Assembly: GCF_016863195.1 (NCBI RefSeq)
Contig: NZ_BOOK01000020.1
Coordinates: 1 to 64,000, forward strand
Origin: Paraplanobispora takensis
GTDB lineage: Bacteria; Actinomycetota; Actinomycetes; Streptosporangiales; Streptosporangiaceae
Reading direction: 5' to 3'
Length of the DNA stretch: 64,000 nt
The stretch's first letter is position 1; every line of letters begins with the position of its first letter. Position numbers and translations under genes: made by a program. Under the pieces are notes generated by a model, which had not been told where the DNA came from, searched no databases, and saw only the letters and a program-made list of their open reading frames with translations. This document shows, piece by piece, positions 19,836-27,860 of this stretch.

Positions 19836-20458
19836 GCGGGGGCTCCCGACAGCACCGGCCTGGCCCGGCGGAGGCGGTCGTCCAGCTCGGCCATGCTCCG
19901 GTATCCCTCGGGAGTGCCGGGCAGGTCGCCGTAGGTGACGTCGTCGAAGAGCCTGGCGGCGGCGGCCAGCTCGTCGGCGAGGTCGGGGAGCATCCGGCCG
20001 GCGTCGGCGGCGAGTTCGTCCGCGGTGCGGCCCGGTACGCGGTCGAGCAGGGCCCGGTCCTCCAGGTCGCGCGCGATGGCGCGCAGCCGCTCCCTGATCG
20101 CCTCGGCCCACCGGCCCTGCGCCGCGCAGGCCTCGGCGGCCGCGCGGTGCTCGGCCGCGGTGCGGGCCCGGGCGCCGAACAGCTCGCCGGCGGTCCCCGC
20201 CCGTGACCGGGTGGCGCGGCGCGCCATGGACAGGACGGGGATCGCGACGGCGACGATGAGGAGCGCGAGCATGACGATCGAGAACCACCCGCCGGGCAGC
20301 CCCGAGGCGGCGTCGATCAGGTCGGCGATCCACTCCTGCACGCCCCGCAGGAGCCGGTCCCACCAGGACTCCTTCGGATAGATCGACTTGGCCAGCTCGT
20401 TGATCGCCGCCTCCCGGGCGGCGTCCCTCGCGATGTCGACCGGGACGTCGATGATCAC
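19832..20458 (-). CDS. DUF4129-domain membrane protein
   Basis: A 208-residue protein with one hydrophobic segment near the middle (FSIVMLALLIVAVAIPVLS). It is preceded by KSIYPKESWWDRLLRGVQEWI and followed by a cytoplasmic helical domain typical of DUF4129 (AAAEACAAQGRWAEAIRERLRAI, then the RTADELA motif and the DDVTYGDLPGT segment). DUF4129 often ends transglutaminase-like proteins in MoxR clusters; here it stands alone. The GTG at 20458 overlaps the upstream stop by 4 bp and the stop overlaps the DUF4350 GTG, so the operon is tightly coupled. Confidence 0.87.
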   Translation of the reverse strand: MIIDVPVDIARDAAREAAINELAKSIYPKESWWDRLLRGVQEWIADLIDAASGLPGGWFSIVMLALLIVAVAIPVLSMARRATRSRAGTAGELFGARARTAAEHRAAAEACAAQGRWAEAIRERLRAIARDLEDRALLDRVPGRTADELAADAGRMLPDLADELAAAARLFDDVTYGDLPGTPEGYRSMAELDDRLRRARPVLSGAPA

Positions 20459-21897
20459 CGGTTCCAGGCTCCGGGGTCCTGGGGCGGGTAGCCGTAACCC
20501 TGGTGGGGCGGGTTCCCGTAGCCGTAGGGACCGCCGGCCGAGTGCGACGGGTGCCACAGGTCCTCGGGCGCCGTGCCGTGCACGCCGCGCTGGCGGTCCG
20601 TGGCGGCCGTCTGGAGCACCAGGTCGAACGCCTCGGCGCGCATCCTCCGGTCGGCGTACAGCAGCGCGCTGACGGCGGCGGAGAACGGGTTGGTGATCGT
20701 CCCGGCGATGACGGCGCCCAGCGCGCTCAGGAAGAGGGAGATCGTGAGGCCGGTCTGCAGCCCCTCGACGCCGCCCGCTCCGGCGCCGATCTGGCCGGCG
20801 AAGGAGAACGGCACGCTCACGGCGCCGCCGATCAGCCCCGCGATGATCGCGGTGAGAAGGAGGATGCCGAACACCCGCCAGAAGTCGCCCTTGACCAGCC
20901 GGAACGACCGGCTGATGGCGGAGAACACCCCGGCGCGCTCCAGCACGATCGCGGGACCGGCCAGGCTCAGCTTGGTGTAGAGGAAGACCCCGCCGACGAT
21001 GCCGCCGATGATGAGGACGAAGCCCACCACGCCGACCAGCGCCCCCGGCGCGTTCGCCGCGGCCAGCACCACGACCAGGACGACTGCCGCGATCATGAAG
21101 CCGAAGATCATGAGCACCTGGAGCAGCGCCAGCCCGAACAGCGGCAGCACCCGGCCGCGCGTCAGCCGCCAGGCCTCCCCGATCGTGATGGACTCGCCGA
21201 ACACGGCGCGGCCCAGCACGCTGGTCAGCATGCCGCTGAGCACCACGATCGCGATCATCTGCAGGATGACGGAGAGCAGGGTGCCGAGCAGGAAACCGCC
21301 GGCGATGCCCAGGATGTCCGAGGGATCGGTCGGCGTCTCCGAGACGGCGGCGTCGACGAACGCGCTGGCCGTCGGAATCTGGATGGCCAGCGTGGCGACC
21401 TCGGCGAGGATGGTCACCAGGGCGGACAGGCCGAGGGTGGCCTTCGGATTGCTCCGGATGAACTGCACCGCGCCGTTGTAGATGTCGCTCAGGTTCAGCG
21501 GACGCAGGGGGATGATGCCGGGCTTGAGGGCGGGCGGTCCCCCGTAGGGCGCGCCCGCCTGGCCGTAGGGCGGAGCGGGCTGGCCGTAGGGGCCGGTCCC
21601 GCCGTACGGCTGTCCTCCGTACGGCTGCCCTCCGTAGGGCTGCCCGCCGTGCGGCTGCTCCCCGTAGGGCTGTCCTTTGTACGGCTGCCCCCCGTAGGGC
21701 TGCCCGCCGTGGGGCTGCTGGGGCGGCGGCTGAGCGTAGGGATTGCCGGGGTCCTGCCCGGGGGGCGGACCCGGGGGAGGCGTCTGACCGGCGCCGGGTG
21801 CGGCCCACGGTGCCGCACCCTCGCCGCCGTACGGCGGCGGCTGGTTGGACGCCCAGCCGGGTGGTGTGTCGGGGTGGGAACCGTGTCCGTCTGACAT
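20455..21897 (-). CDS. GDPD-membrane-domain-like protein with QPYGG repeats
   Basis: A 480-residue integral membrane protein. Residues 1-150 are low-complexity Pro/Gly/Tyr/Gln, built from near-identical five-residue QPYGG units. The rest has about six hydrophobic segments. They start at RPLNLSDIYNGAVQFIRSNP, a signature of the glycerophosphoryl diester phosphodiesterase membrane-domain family, which lacks the catalytic domain. It heads the MoxR cluster, as the Pro-rich Rv3689 does in mycobacteria. The ATG at 21897 follows GGATTGGG; an in-frame ATG 30 bp upstream is less likely. It is divergent from mtrA. Confidence 0.83.
   Translation of the reverse strand: MSDGHGSHPDTPPGWASNQPPPYGGEGAAPWAAPGAGQTPPPGPPPGQDPGNPYAQPPPQQPHGGQPYGGQPYKGQPYGEQPHGGQPYGGQPYGGQPYGGTGPYGQPAPPYGQAGAPYGGPPALKPGIIPLRPLNLSDIYNGAVQFIRSNPKATLGLSALVTILAEVATLAIQIPTASAFVDAAVSETPTDPSDILGIAGGFLLGTLLSVILQMIAIVVLSGMLTSVLGRAVFGESITIGEAWRLTRGRVLPLFGLALLQVLMIFGFMIAAVVLVVVLAAANAPGALVGVVGFVLIIGGIVGGVFLYTKLSLAGPAIVLERAGVFSAISRSFRLVKGDFWRVFGILLLTAIIAGLIGGAVSVPFSFAGQIGAGAGGVEGLQTGLTISLFLSALGAVIAGTITNPFSAAVSALLYADRRMRAEAFDLVLQTAATDRQRGVHGTAPEDLWHPSHSAGGPYGYGNPPHQGYGYPPQDPGAWNR
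21590..21725. repeat. 15-bp tandem repeats encoding QPYGG units
   Basis: About nine imperfect copies of a 15-bp unit of the form CCGTAGGGCTGCCCG or CCGTACGGCTGTCCT, in frame within the gene at 20455-21897. Because the units are near-identical, copy number may vary between strains. They are coding and are not a CRISPR array. Confidence 0.75.
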
Positions 21898-22251
21898 ATC
21901 CCAATCCTGGCATGGAGACGCACGCATCGGGCTGTTCGGGGTGATTGTTCAAGGGATTACGGCGTGCTTTCCGGACGCGGCCCGGCCCGGCGCGGGGGCG
22001 GGGATGGCCGAAAGGCCGTTCCTTACCGCAGACTGTGACAGTGGCCACATTCGCGTCCGGAGCTCGTCCGCCGCGGCCGATAGCGGCCACTCCGGGGGCG
22101 CCGCCGCGCGTTTCGCGCTGCGTAAGCCTAAAATTCGGCACCCGGGCGCCGATCACCAGGCTGTGTCATCCGGTGGTCGGGCACGGGTAACCTTCGGTAA
22201 TCGTACGGTTTACCTAAAAATTCTCCACCTGCGTAAGACGAATGAGGGGCC
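21898..22251. promoter_or_regulatory. 354-bp divergent promoter region upstream of mtrA
   Basis: Gene-free region between the GDPD-like gene and mtrA. It is less GC-rich towards mtrA (TAAAATTCGG, CCTAAAAATTC). It contains a direct repeat GTAAC-CTTCG-GTAAT (22187-22201) and, just after it, GTACGGTTTACC. No small gene or RNA is recognised in the remainder. Confidence 0.6.
22187..22201 (+). promoter_or_regulatory. Putative MtrA box (autoregulatory)
   Basis: Two half-sites GTAAC and GTAAT on the same strand, spaced 5 bp, so one helical turn apart. They lie about 50 bp before the mtrA ATG. Published actinobacterial MtrA sites are direct repeats related to GTAAC. Autoregulation is inference. Confidence 0.45.
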
Positions 22252-22929
22252 ATGAAAGGACGCGTGCTGGTCGTCGACGACGACGCCGCTCTCGCCGAGA
22301 TGCTCGGCATCGTGCTGCGCGGGGAGGGGTTCGAACCTTCCTTCGTCTCCGACGGTGACAAGGCACTCGACGCGTTCCGCGACACCCGCCCGGATCTGGT
22401 CCTGCTCGACCTGATGCTGCCCGGCGCCGACGGCATCGACGTGTGCCGCAGGATCCGCGCCGAGTCCGGGGTGCCGATCGTCATGCTGACGGCCAAGAGC
22501 GACACCATCGACGTGGTGCTCGGCCTGGAGTCCGGGGCCGACGACTACATCGTCAAGCCGTTCAAGCCCAAGGAGCTCGTGGCGCGGGTGCGCGCGAGGC
22601 TGCGCCGCACCGACGAGCCGACGCCCGAGATCCTGCAGATCGGCGACATCACCATCGACGTCGCCGGGCACTCGGTCAAGCGTGACGAGGAGACCATCAA
22701 CCTCACTCCGCTGGAGTTCGACCTGCTGGTCGCGCTGGCGCGCAAGCCTCGCCAGGTCTTCACCCGGGAGGTCCTGCTGGAGCAGGTCTGGGGCTACCGC
22801 CACGCGGCCGACACCCGCCTGGTGAACGTCCACGTCCAGCGCCTCCGTGCCAAGATCGAGAAGGATCCGGAGCACCCGGAGATCGTGGTGACGGTCCGCG
22901 GCGTGGGATACAAGGCCGGGCCGGCCTAG
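22252..22929 (+). CDS. mtrA: OmpR-type response regulator MtrA
   Basis: A 225-residue transcription factor. The receiver domain has the acidic pair VVDDD, phosphoacceptor Asp53 (LLDLMLPG), Thr in VMLTAKS and Lys in YIVKPF. The C-terminal winged helix ends LVNVHVQRLRAKIEKDPEHP and VRGVGYKAG. It is conserved with mtrB and lpqB throughout actinobacteria. MtrA controls genes for cell-wall hydrolases, replication, osmoprotection and, in streptomycetes, development. A possible MtrA box lies in its own promoter. The gap to mtrB is 33 bp. Confidence 0.97.
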   Translation: MKGRVLVVDDDAALAEMLGIVLRGEGFEPSFVSDGDKALDAFRDTRPDLVLLDLMLPGADGIDVCRRIRAESGVPIVMLTAKSDTIDVVLGLESGADDYIVKPFKPKELVARVRARLRRTDEPTPEILQIGDITIDVAGHSVKRDEETINLTPLEFDLLVALARKPRQVFTREVLLEQVWGYRHAADTRLVNVHVQRLRAKIEKDPEHPEIVVTVRGVGYKAGPA

Positions 22930-22962
22930 CCCGCCCGCTCTCCGCTCCCCCCGGATCCCGAC

Positions 22963-24723
22963 ATGGCCACTCCGAAGAAGCGCCGCCGTACCCCGCGCCA
23001 GCTGGTGCGGGGCGTGCGGCGGCGTGCGCGGCGCGCGGCCGGCCGGCTGCGCCGGGTCTTCTGGCGATCCCTCCAGCTCCGCGTGGTCACCAGCACGATG
23101 GTCATCTCCGTCGCGGTGGTCGCGGTGCTCGGCGTCTTCCTGGACCAGCAGATCACCACGTCCGTGCTGGACGCCCGCGAGCGGGCCGCGACGAGCGAGG
23201 CGCAGGCCGACCGCAACGCGGTGCTCGGCTTCCTGAACCAGCCGGACGGCGAGCCCGCCAAGCGCTCCGGGTCCGGCGAGACGGTCCAGGGCGACGACAG
23301 CCCGCTCGGCCAGGCGACGACGGCCCTGGCGAACCGGGCCGGTTCGGCCAGCCGCTACTCGGTGATCATCTGCAACCGGAAGCTGCCGGGCGCGTGCTTC
23401 GGCACCACGAACGTCGACGAGCGCAGCATCACCGAGCGGATGCGCACCGCCGTGACCAAGGGGGAGCCGGGCAGGAACAGCCCCTGGTACGGCGAGCTGT
23501 ACTACAAGGACAGGACCGAGCCGGTCCGCGGGCTGGTGATCGGCACGCGCCTGGACACCACGGGCGCCCCGCAGATCGACACCGGCTACGAGATCTACCA
23601 CCTGGTCCCCCTCGACAAGGAGGAGGAGACCCTCAACGCGGTGCGGCAGATGCTCGTCGTCGTCGGCGTCGGCCTGGTGCTCCTGCTGGCCGCGATCGCC
23701 TTCCTGGTCACCCGCCAGGTGGTCACGCCGGTACGGCTGACGCGGCAGGCGGCCGAGCGGCTGGCCGCGGGGCGCCTGGACGAGCGGCTCAAGGTGCGCG
23801 GCGAGGACGACCTCGCCCGCCTGGCCGTCTCCTTCAACGAGATGGCCGCCAACCTGGCGCTGAAGATCCACCAGCTGGAGGAGCTCTCCCAGGTCCAGCG
23901 GCAGTTCGTCTCCGACGTCTCGCACGAGCTGCGCACCCCGCTGACCACCGTCCGGATGGCCGCCGACCTGCTCTACGACGCCCGCGAGGACTTCGACCCG
24001 ATGGCCGCGCGCTCGGCGGAGCTGATGCAGAACCAGCTGGAGCGCTTCGAGTCGATGCTCGCCGACCTGCTGGAGATCAGCCGCTACGACGCGGGCGCCG
24101 CGACGCTCGACGTCGACTCCGTCGACGTCAGGGACGTGGTGCTGCGGGCGGTCGCCGACTCCGAGGCGCTGGCCGAGCGCCACTCCACCCGCTTCGACCT
24201 GCGGCTGCCGGGCGAGCCCTGCATGGCCGAGATGGACAGCCGCCGCGTCGAGCGCATCCTGCGCAACCTGCTGTTCAACGCCATCGAGCACGGCGAGGGC
24301 AAGGACATCGTCGTCTCGGTCGGAGCCGACCGCGACGCGGTGGCGGTGGCCGTACGCGACCACGGGGTGGGCCTGAAGCCGGGCGAGGAGAACATGGTCT
24401 TCGACCGGTTCTGGCGCGCCGACCCGTCGCGGGCGCGGACCATCGGGGGCACCGGCCTGGGACTGGCCATCTCCCGCGAGGACGCGATTCTGCACGGGGG
24501 CTGGCTGCAGGCGTGGGGGGCGCCGGGTGAGGGCTCGCAGTTCAGGCTCTCGCTGCCCCGGGTGGCGGGGACGGCCCTGCGGGGCTCGCCGCTGCCGCTG
24601 GTGCCGCCGGAGGTGGAGATGCGCCGGACGTGGCGGGGGCAGATGACGCCGGTGCTGTCGCCGGCGGCGGCGGACGGGGGACATGACGCCGGTGCCGTGA
24701 CCGGCGGCGGGCGGGGGACATGA
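22963..24723 (+). CDS. mtrB: Sensor histidine kinase MtrB
   Basis: A 586-residue membrane kinase. The first 36 residues are very basic and cytoplasmic. TM1 lies at about 41-61, an extracellular sensor domain of about 165 residues follows, and TM2 is at about 228-247. HAMP, HisKA (FVSDVSHELRTPL, His321) and HATPase_c (GGTGLGLAISRED) come next. The C-terminus adds about 60 residues of Pro/Gly/Arg-rich sequence beyond the kinase core. It phosphorylates MtrA, and LpqB modulates it in mycobacteria. The stop overlaps the lpqB ATG (ATGA). Confidence 0.96.
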   Translation: MATPKKRRRTPRQLVRGVRRRARRAAGRLRRVFWRSLQLRVVTSTMVISVAVVAVLGVFLDQQITTSVLDARERAATSEAQADRNAVLGFLNQPDGEPAKRSGSGETVQGDDSPLGQATTALANRAGSASRYSVIICNRKLPGACFGTTNVDERSITERMRTAVTKGEPGRNSPWYGELYYKDRTEPVRGLVIGTRLDTTGAPQIDTGYEIYHLVPLDKEEETLNAVRQMLVVVGVGLVLLLAAIAFLVTRQVVTPVRLTRQAAERLAAGRLDERLKVRGEDDLARLAVSFNEMAANLALKIHQLEELSQVQRQFVSDVSHELRTPLTTVRMAADLLYDAREDFDPMAARSAELMQNQLERFESMLADLLEISRYDAGAATLDVDSVDVRDVVLRAVADSEALAERHSTRFDLRLPGEPCMAEMDSRRVERILRNLLFNAIEHGEGKDIVVSVGADRDAVAVAVRDHGVGLKPGEENMVFDRFWRADPSRARTIGGTGLGLAISREDAILHGGWLQAWGAPGEGSQFRLSLPRVAGTALRGSPLPLVPPEVEMRRTWRGQMTPVLSPAAADGGHDAGAVTGGGRGT

Positions 24724-26531
24724 TGCGTGCGAGAACGGGACGGTGGCCGGGGGTCGCAGGACTGCTGGCGGCCATGGTCATGGCGACGGCGGCCTGTTCC
24801 GTCATCCCCACCGGTCCCGGCGACGTCGCCGTCGACGACGCGGGCAGCGGCGACCCGCTCGACCCGCCGTACGCGCGGGTGATCGCCATGCCGCCGAACC
24901 CCGACTGGACGCCCAAGGAGGTCGTCGCCGGCTTCCAGGCCGCCATGGCGAGCACGGGCGACTCCGGCCACGCCGTCGCGCGCCAGTACCTCACCGCCTC
25001 CTTCCTCAAGAAGTGGGACCCGTCGGGCGAGGTCATGGTCTACAGGCAGAGCGCGCTGGACGGCGGGGAGAACGAGGAGGACACCAAGGAGACGCGGGTC
25101 ACCCTCAAGGGCACCGTCACCGGCACCATCGGGCAGGACGGCCTGTACCGCCCCGGGGACGACGAGCTGAACGAGCCCTTCACCCTGGTCAAGGAGAGCG
25201 CCGGCTGGCGGATCGCCGGCGGGCACGAGGGGCTGATGCTGTCGGAGGCCGACGTCAGGCGCGCCTACCGGCTGGTGGACCTGTACTTCCTGGACTCCAA
25301 GCGCACGGGCCTGGTGATCGACCAGGTCCAGCTCCCGGTCAACCCCCTCTCGACCCGCGCGAAGGCGACGGTCGAGCGGCTGCTGGAGGGGCCGAGCAGC
25401 TCGCTGTCGGGCGCGGCCCAGACCGCCTTCCCGCAGGACGTCGACCTCATCGACGTCACCACCGAGAACAGCCGCGTCGTCGTCAACCTGGACAAGGGCG
25501 TGAGCGGCTCCGACAACATCGCCGCCATGTCCGCCCAGCTCGCGGGGACGCTCTCCGAGCTCGCCGGGGGATCGAGCGTCGAGGTGCGCGTCAACGGCGA
25601 GCCGTACTACGGCGACTCCGCCCTGGTGGTCGACGCCCAGGCGCAGCTCAAGTTCGACCCGTGGATGACCCCCCGGGGGATGCAGCTGTTCTACATGCAG
25701 GGCGGCGCCCTGCGGCAGCTCGACAAGGACAACGTCGGACAGCCGGTGGCGGGCGCCGCGGGCGACCCGGCCAAGGCCGAGGGCCGGATCGGCGCGCTCG
25801 CCCGCCCGGCCGTCAGCGGGCACACGCTGCGGCAGGCGGCGGTGCTCTCCGACGACCGCCGGAGCATCTCCGTCGCGCCGCTGACCCCGGACGGCCAGTG
25901 GCGGGAATGGGTCACCGGCAACGACCTCATCACCCCGAACTGGGACCGGTACGGCTCGCTGTGGACGGTGGACCGGCCGGGACCGCAGTCCTCGATCGTG
26001 CTGCGGCACTACTACGACGAGGAGAAGCAGCAGGTCAGGCCGTACCGCGTGGCCGCCTCCGACCTGGACACGGTCGAGGTCACCGCGCTCAAGGTCGCCA
26101 GGGACGGCGTGCACGTGGCGGTGGTGGTCAGGAACGCGATGGGCGAGGACGAAGTCAAGATCGGCACCGTCATCGGCGAGGGGGCCGCCAGCCGCATCGC
26201 CAACCTGCGGACGGTGGTGAACGCCGGCGACAAGCAGACGATCAAGGACATCGCCTGGAAGGACGGCAAGAGCCTCTACGTGCTCACCGGCAAGTCCGAG
26301 CTGCTGGAGGCCTCGCTGACCGCCGGGCCCAAGCCCCTGGTGTCCTATCCCCGCATGGAGAGCGTCACCGCCCTGGACGACGTCCTGCTGGCGGGGGTCA
26401 AGGACGACGACGGCAACCGGCAGGTCGTCTACCGCAACGTGCCCGGCTGGGAGCCGTGGGTCAAGGACGAGAACGGCTCCACCGGCTTCGTCCCCGACGG
26501 CCCGTCGTCCCCGGTCTTCCCCCTGGGCTGA
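24720..26531 (+). CDS. lpqB: MtrB-associated lipoprotein LpqB
   Basis: A 603-residue lipoprotein. The signal peptide ends in lipobox TAAC (Cys26). The mature protein carries a GerMN (sporulation/germination) domain at roughly residues 200-320, containing TRAKATVERLLEGPSS. A predicted beta-propeller C-terminal half follows (GQWREWVTGNDLITPNW, SLYVLTGKSELLE). In mycobacteria LpqB interacts with the extracellular part of MtrB and affects MtrA phosphorylation. The start overlaps mtrB by 4 bp; a second ATG at 24723 is equally possible. Confidence 0.95.
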   Translation: MMRARTGRWPGVAGLLAAMVMATAACSVIPTGPGDVAVDDAGSGDPLDPPYARVIAMPPNPDWTPKEVVAGFQAAMASTGDSGHAVARQYLTASFLKKWDPSGEVMVYRQSALDGGENEEDTKETRVTLKGTVTGTIGQDGLYRPGDDELNEPFTLVKESAGWRIAGGHEGLMLSEADVRRAYRLVDLYFLDSKRTGLVIDQVQLPVNPLSTRAKATVERLLEGPSSSLSGAAQTAFPQDVDLIDVTTENSRVVVNLDKGVSGSDNIAAMSAQLAGTLSELAGGSSVEVRVNGEPYYGDSALVVDAQAQLKFDPWMTPRGMQLFYMQGGALRQLDKDNVGQPVAGAAGDPAKAEGRIGALARPAVSGHTLRQAAVLSDDRRSISVAPLTPDGQWREWVTGNDLITPNWDRYGSLWTVDRPGPQSSIVLRHYYDEEKQQVRPYRVAASDLDTVEVTALKVARDGVHVAVVVRNAMGEDEVKIGTVIGEGAASRIANLRTVVNAGDKQTIKDIAWKDGKSLYVLTGKSELLEASLTAGPKPLVSYPRMESVTALDDVLLAGVKDDDGNRQVVYRNVPGWEPWVKDENGSTGFVPDGPSSPVFPLG

Positions 26532-26634
26532 GCCCTCCCTCCAGCCCGCCTCCGGGAGCGTACGGCTCTCGCCGGGACCCGCTGCGGGCCGTACATCCAG
26601 CGGATTTGTCGGTGGGACCTGGCACTTTGGACGC

Positions 26635-27342
26635 GTGACGACCGCTCTGCTCGACCTGGTCCTGCCGCCCCGCTGCGCCGGATGCGACGCACCCGGGGCG
26701 CTCGTCTGCCCTCCCTGCGCGGCCGAGCTCCGCGCCGACCCCGCCTGCCGGATGCCGAGCCCCTGCCCGGAGGGCCTGCCCGAATGCTGGTCGGCCTCCG
26801 ACTACGCCGGAGCCACGCGCCGGGCCGTCATCTCCTACAAGGAGCACGGCCGTACGGCCCTGGCCCGGCCGCTGGCCGGGGCGCTCGCGCTGACGGCCGG
26901 CATCGCGGTGGGCGGCCATCCCGTGATCCTCGTCCCGGTGCCCAGCACCCGCCCGGCTCTGCGGCGGCGCGGGCACGACCCGGTGGCCCGGCTGGCGGAG
27001 CTGGCCGCCGGGTACCTCCGCGCGGCGGGGTGGCCGGCGACAGTCTCCAGGGCGCTGGCCCACCGGCGCCGGGCGGCCGACCAGGCGGGGCTGAGCTCGC
27101 TCCAGCGGGCTGCGAACCTGTCGTCGGCATTTCGGGTTGTCAGCGGGAGGAACGGCTCTCTGACGGCCTCCTGGGACGCCTCGCAGGTCGTCGTCGTCCT
27201 CGTCGACGACGTCATCACCACCGGCGCCACTCTGGCCGAGGCCGCCCGGGCTCTGCGCGCGGCGGGAGCGCAGGCGCCGCTCGCCGTGACGGTCGCCGCG
27301 ACACGCCGAAGAGATCGAATGCAACTCGGTGACGGAGGGTAA
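26635..27342 (+). CDS. ComF/GntX-like phosphoribosyltransferase-domain protein
   Basis: A 235-residue protein with two parts. A small zinc finger (Cys14, Cys17, Cys25, Cys28; RCAGC and CPPC) precedes a type I phosphoribosyltransferase domain. The PRPP loop is VVVVLVDDVITTGATLAEA (about 185-203), and a second conserved segment is RRRGHDPVARLAELA. ComFC proteins take part in DNA uptake during competence or in primosome-related steps; the substrate is unknown. It lies between lpqB and hpf as in mycobacteria (Rv3242c). The GTG at 26635 has no strong Shine-Dalgarno. Confidence 0.88.
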   Translation: MTTALLDLVLPPRCAGCDAPGALVCPPCAAELRADPACRMPSPCPEGLPECWSASDYAGATRRAVISYKEHGRTALARPLAGALALTAGIAVGGHPVILVPVPSTRPALRRRGHDPVARLAELAAGYLRAAGWPATVSRALAHRRRAADQAGLSSLQRAANLSSAFRVVSGRNGSLTASWDASQVVVVLVDDVITTGATLAEAARALRAAGAQAPLAVTVAATRRRDRMQLGDGG

Positions 27343-27528
27343 AGGGCGCTTAAGTTATCGGTCTCACTTCACCGCCTCATCCAGGCGTCCCAATTGACGG
27401 CCTGAAGTGGCTCTGGGGACGCGAGAAGCCTTCACATAAGGGGCAGCGCATCGCCAAAGCGGTCATCTCCGACACTGCACATCTCCGGAGAAAATCACAC
27501 AAAGTGATCCTTCGGTCGATCGGCAGGC
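27343..27528. other. Gene-free stretch upstream of the hpf leader promoter
   Basis: First 186 bp of a 518-bp gap. It has no plausible coding frame. A short inverted repeat TCAC-ACAAA-GTGA (27496-27508) lies about 20 bp upstream of the candidate -35, where an activator or repressor could bind. Nothing else is recognised. Confidence 0.4.
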
Positions 27529-27556
27529 TGACATTCCGCCGCGATGCGGATAGCGT
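27529..27556 (+). promoter_or_regulatory. Candidate promoter of the hpf leader RNA
   Basis: CTGACA at 27529-27534 and TAGCGT at 27551-27556 with a 16-bp spacer, a good vegetative sigma-70-type match for this genome. Transcription would begin near 27563, just before the first stem of the structured leader. Confidence 0.5.
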
Positions 27557-27562
27557 CAGACC

Positions 27563-27780
27563 ATGGCACCCGCTCGGGTCCGTGGTTGCACCGGACCGAC
27601 TCCCCTGAGGGGATCGGTCTGGCTAGCCGATGCCAGCCGCAGGCGAAACGGTCCACGTAAGACGACTCTTTGTCGATCGATCACGGTGCGGCTTAGAGGT
27701 AAGTCCTGCCTTCCCGGGGAGCCAGATGTTCCTCGCCAGAAGAGAAGGGCATTAGTGGCACAGAGCTGCGAGACCCTCAG
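27563..27780 (+). ncRNA. Probable raiA-type structured RNA upstream of hpf
   Basis: A roughly 220-nt non-coding stretch rich in potential stems, placed directly before the ribosome hibernation gene (raiA/hpf). That is the known position of the raiA RNA motif in Actinobacteria and Firmicutes. The strongest element is a hairpin at 27591-27622: CCGGACCGA pairs with TCGGTCTGG (9 bp, one G-U), then a bulged C, then TCCCC/GGGGA closed by TGA. A second hairpin, CGAC-TCTTT-GTCG, lies near 27662-27674. An unusual unpaired-looking segment with CTTAGAGGTAAGTCCTGCC is at about 27690-27708. The boundaries are approximate. I cannot align it to the motif model, so the family call rests on position, length and foldability. 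Confidence 0.55.
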
Positions 27781-27860
27781 CAGGCGGATGTGGGGACGAA
27801 GACCAGGTCGGCCGAGCGGGTGTCGCTGTTCCACCGTCGAGAGCCGAAGGGGGGCTGTGC

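Noticed and set aside
21590-21725. CRISPR-like repeat array
   Set aside because: The 15-bp units are contiguous, in frame and translate to QPYGG; there are no spacers and no cas genes.
27563-27780. c-di-AMP (ydaO) or cobalamin riboswitch before hpf
   Set aside because: The conserved core elements I know for these classes are not recognisable. The downstream gene is hpf, which fits the raiA RNA motif better.
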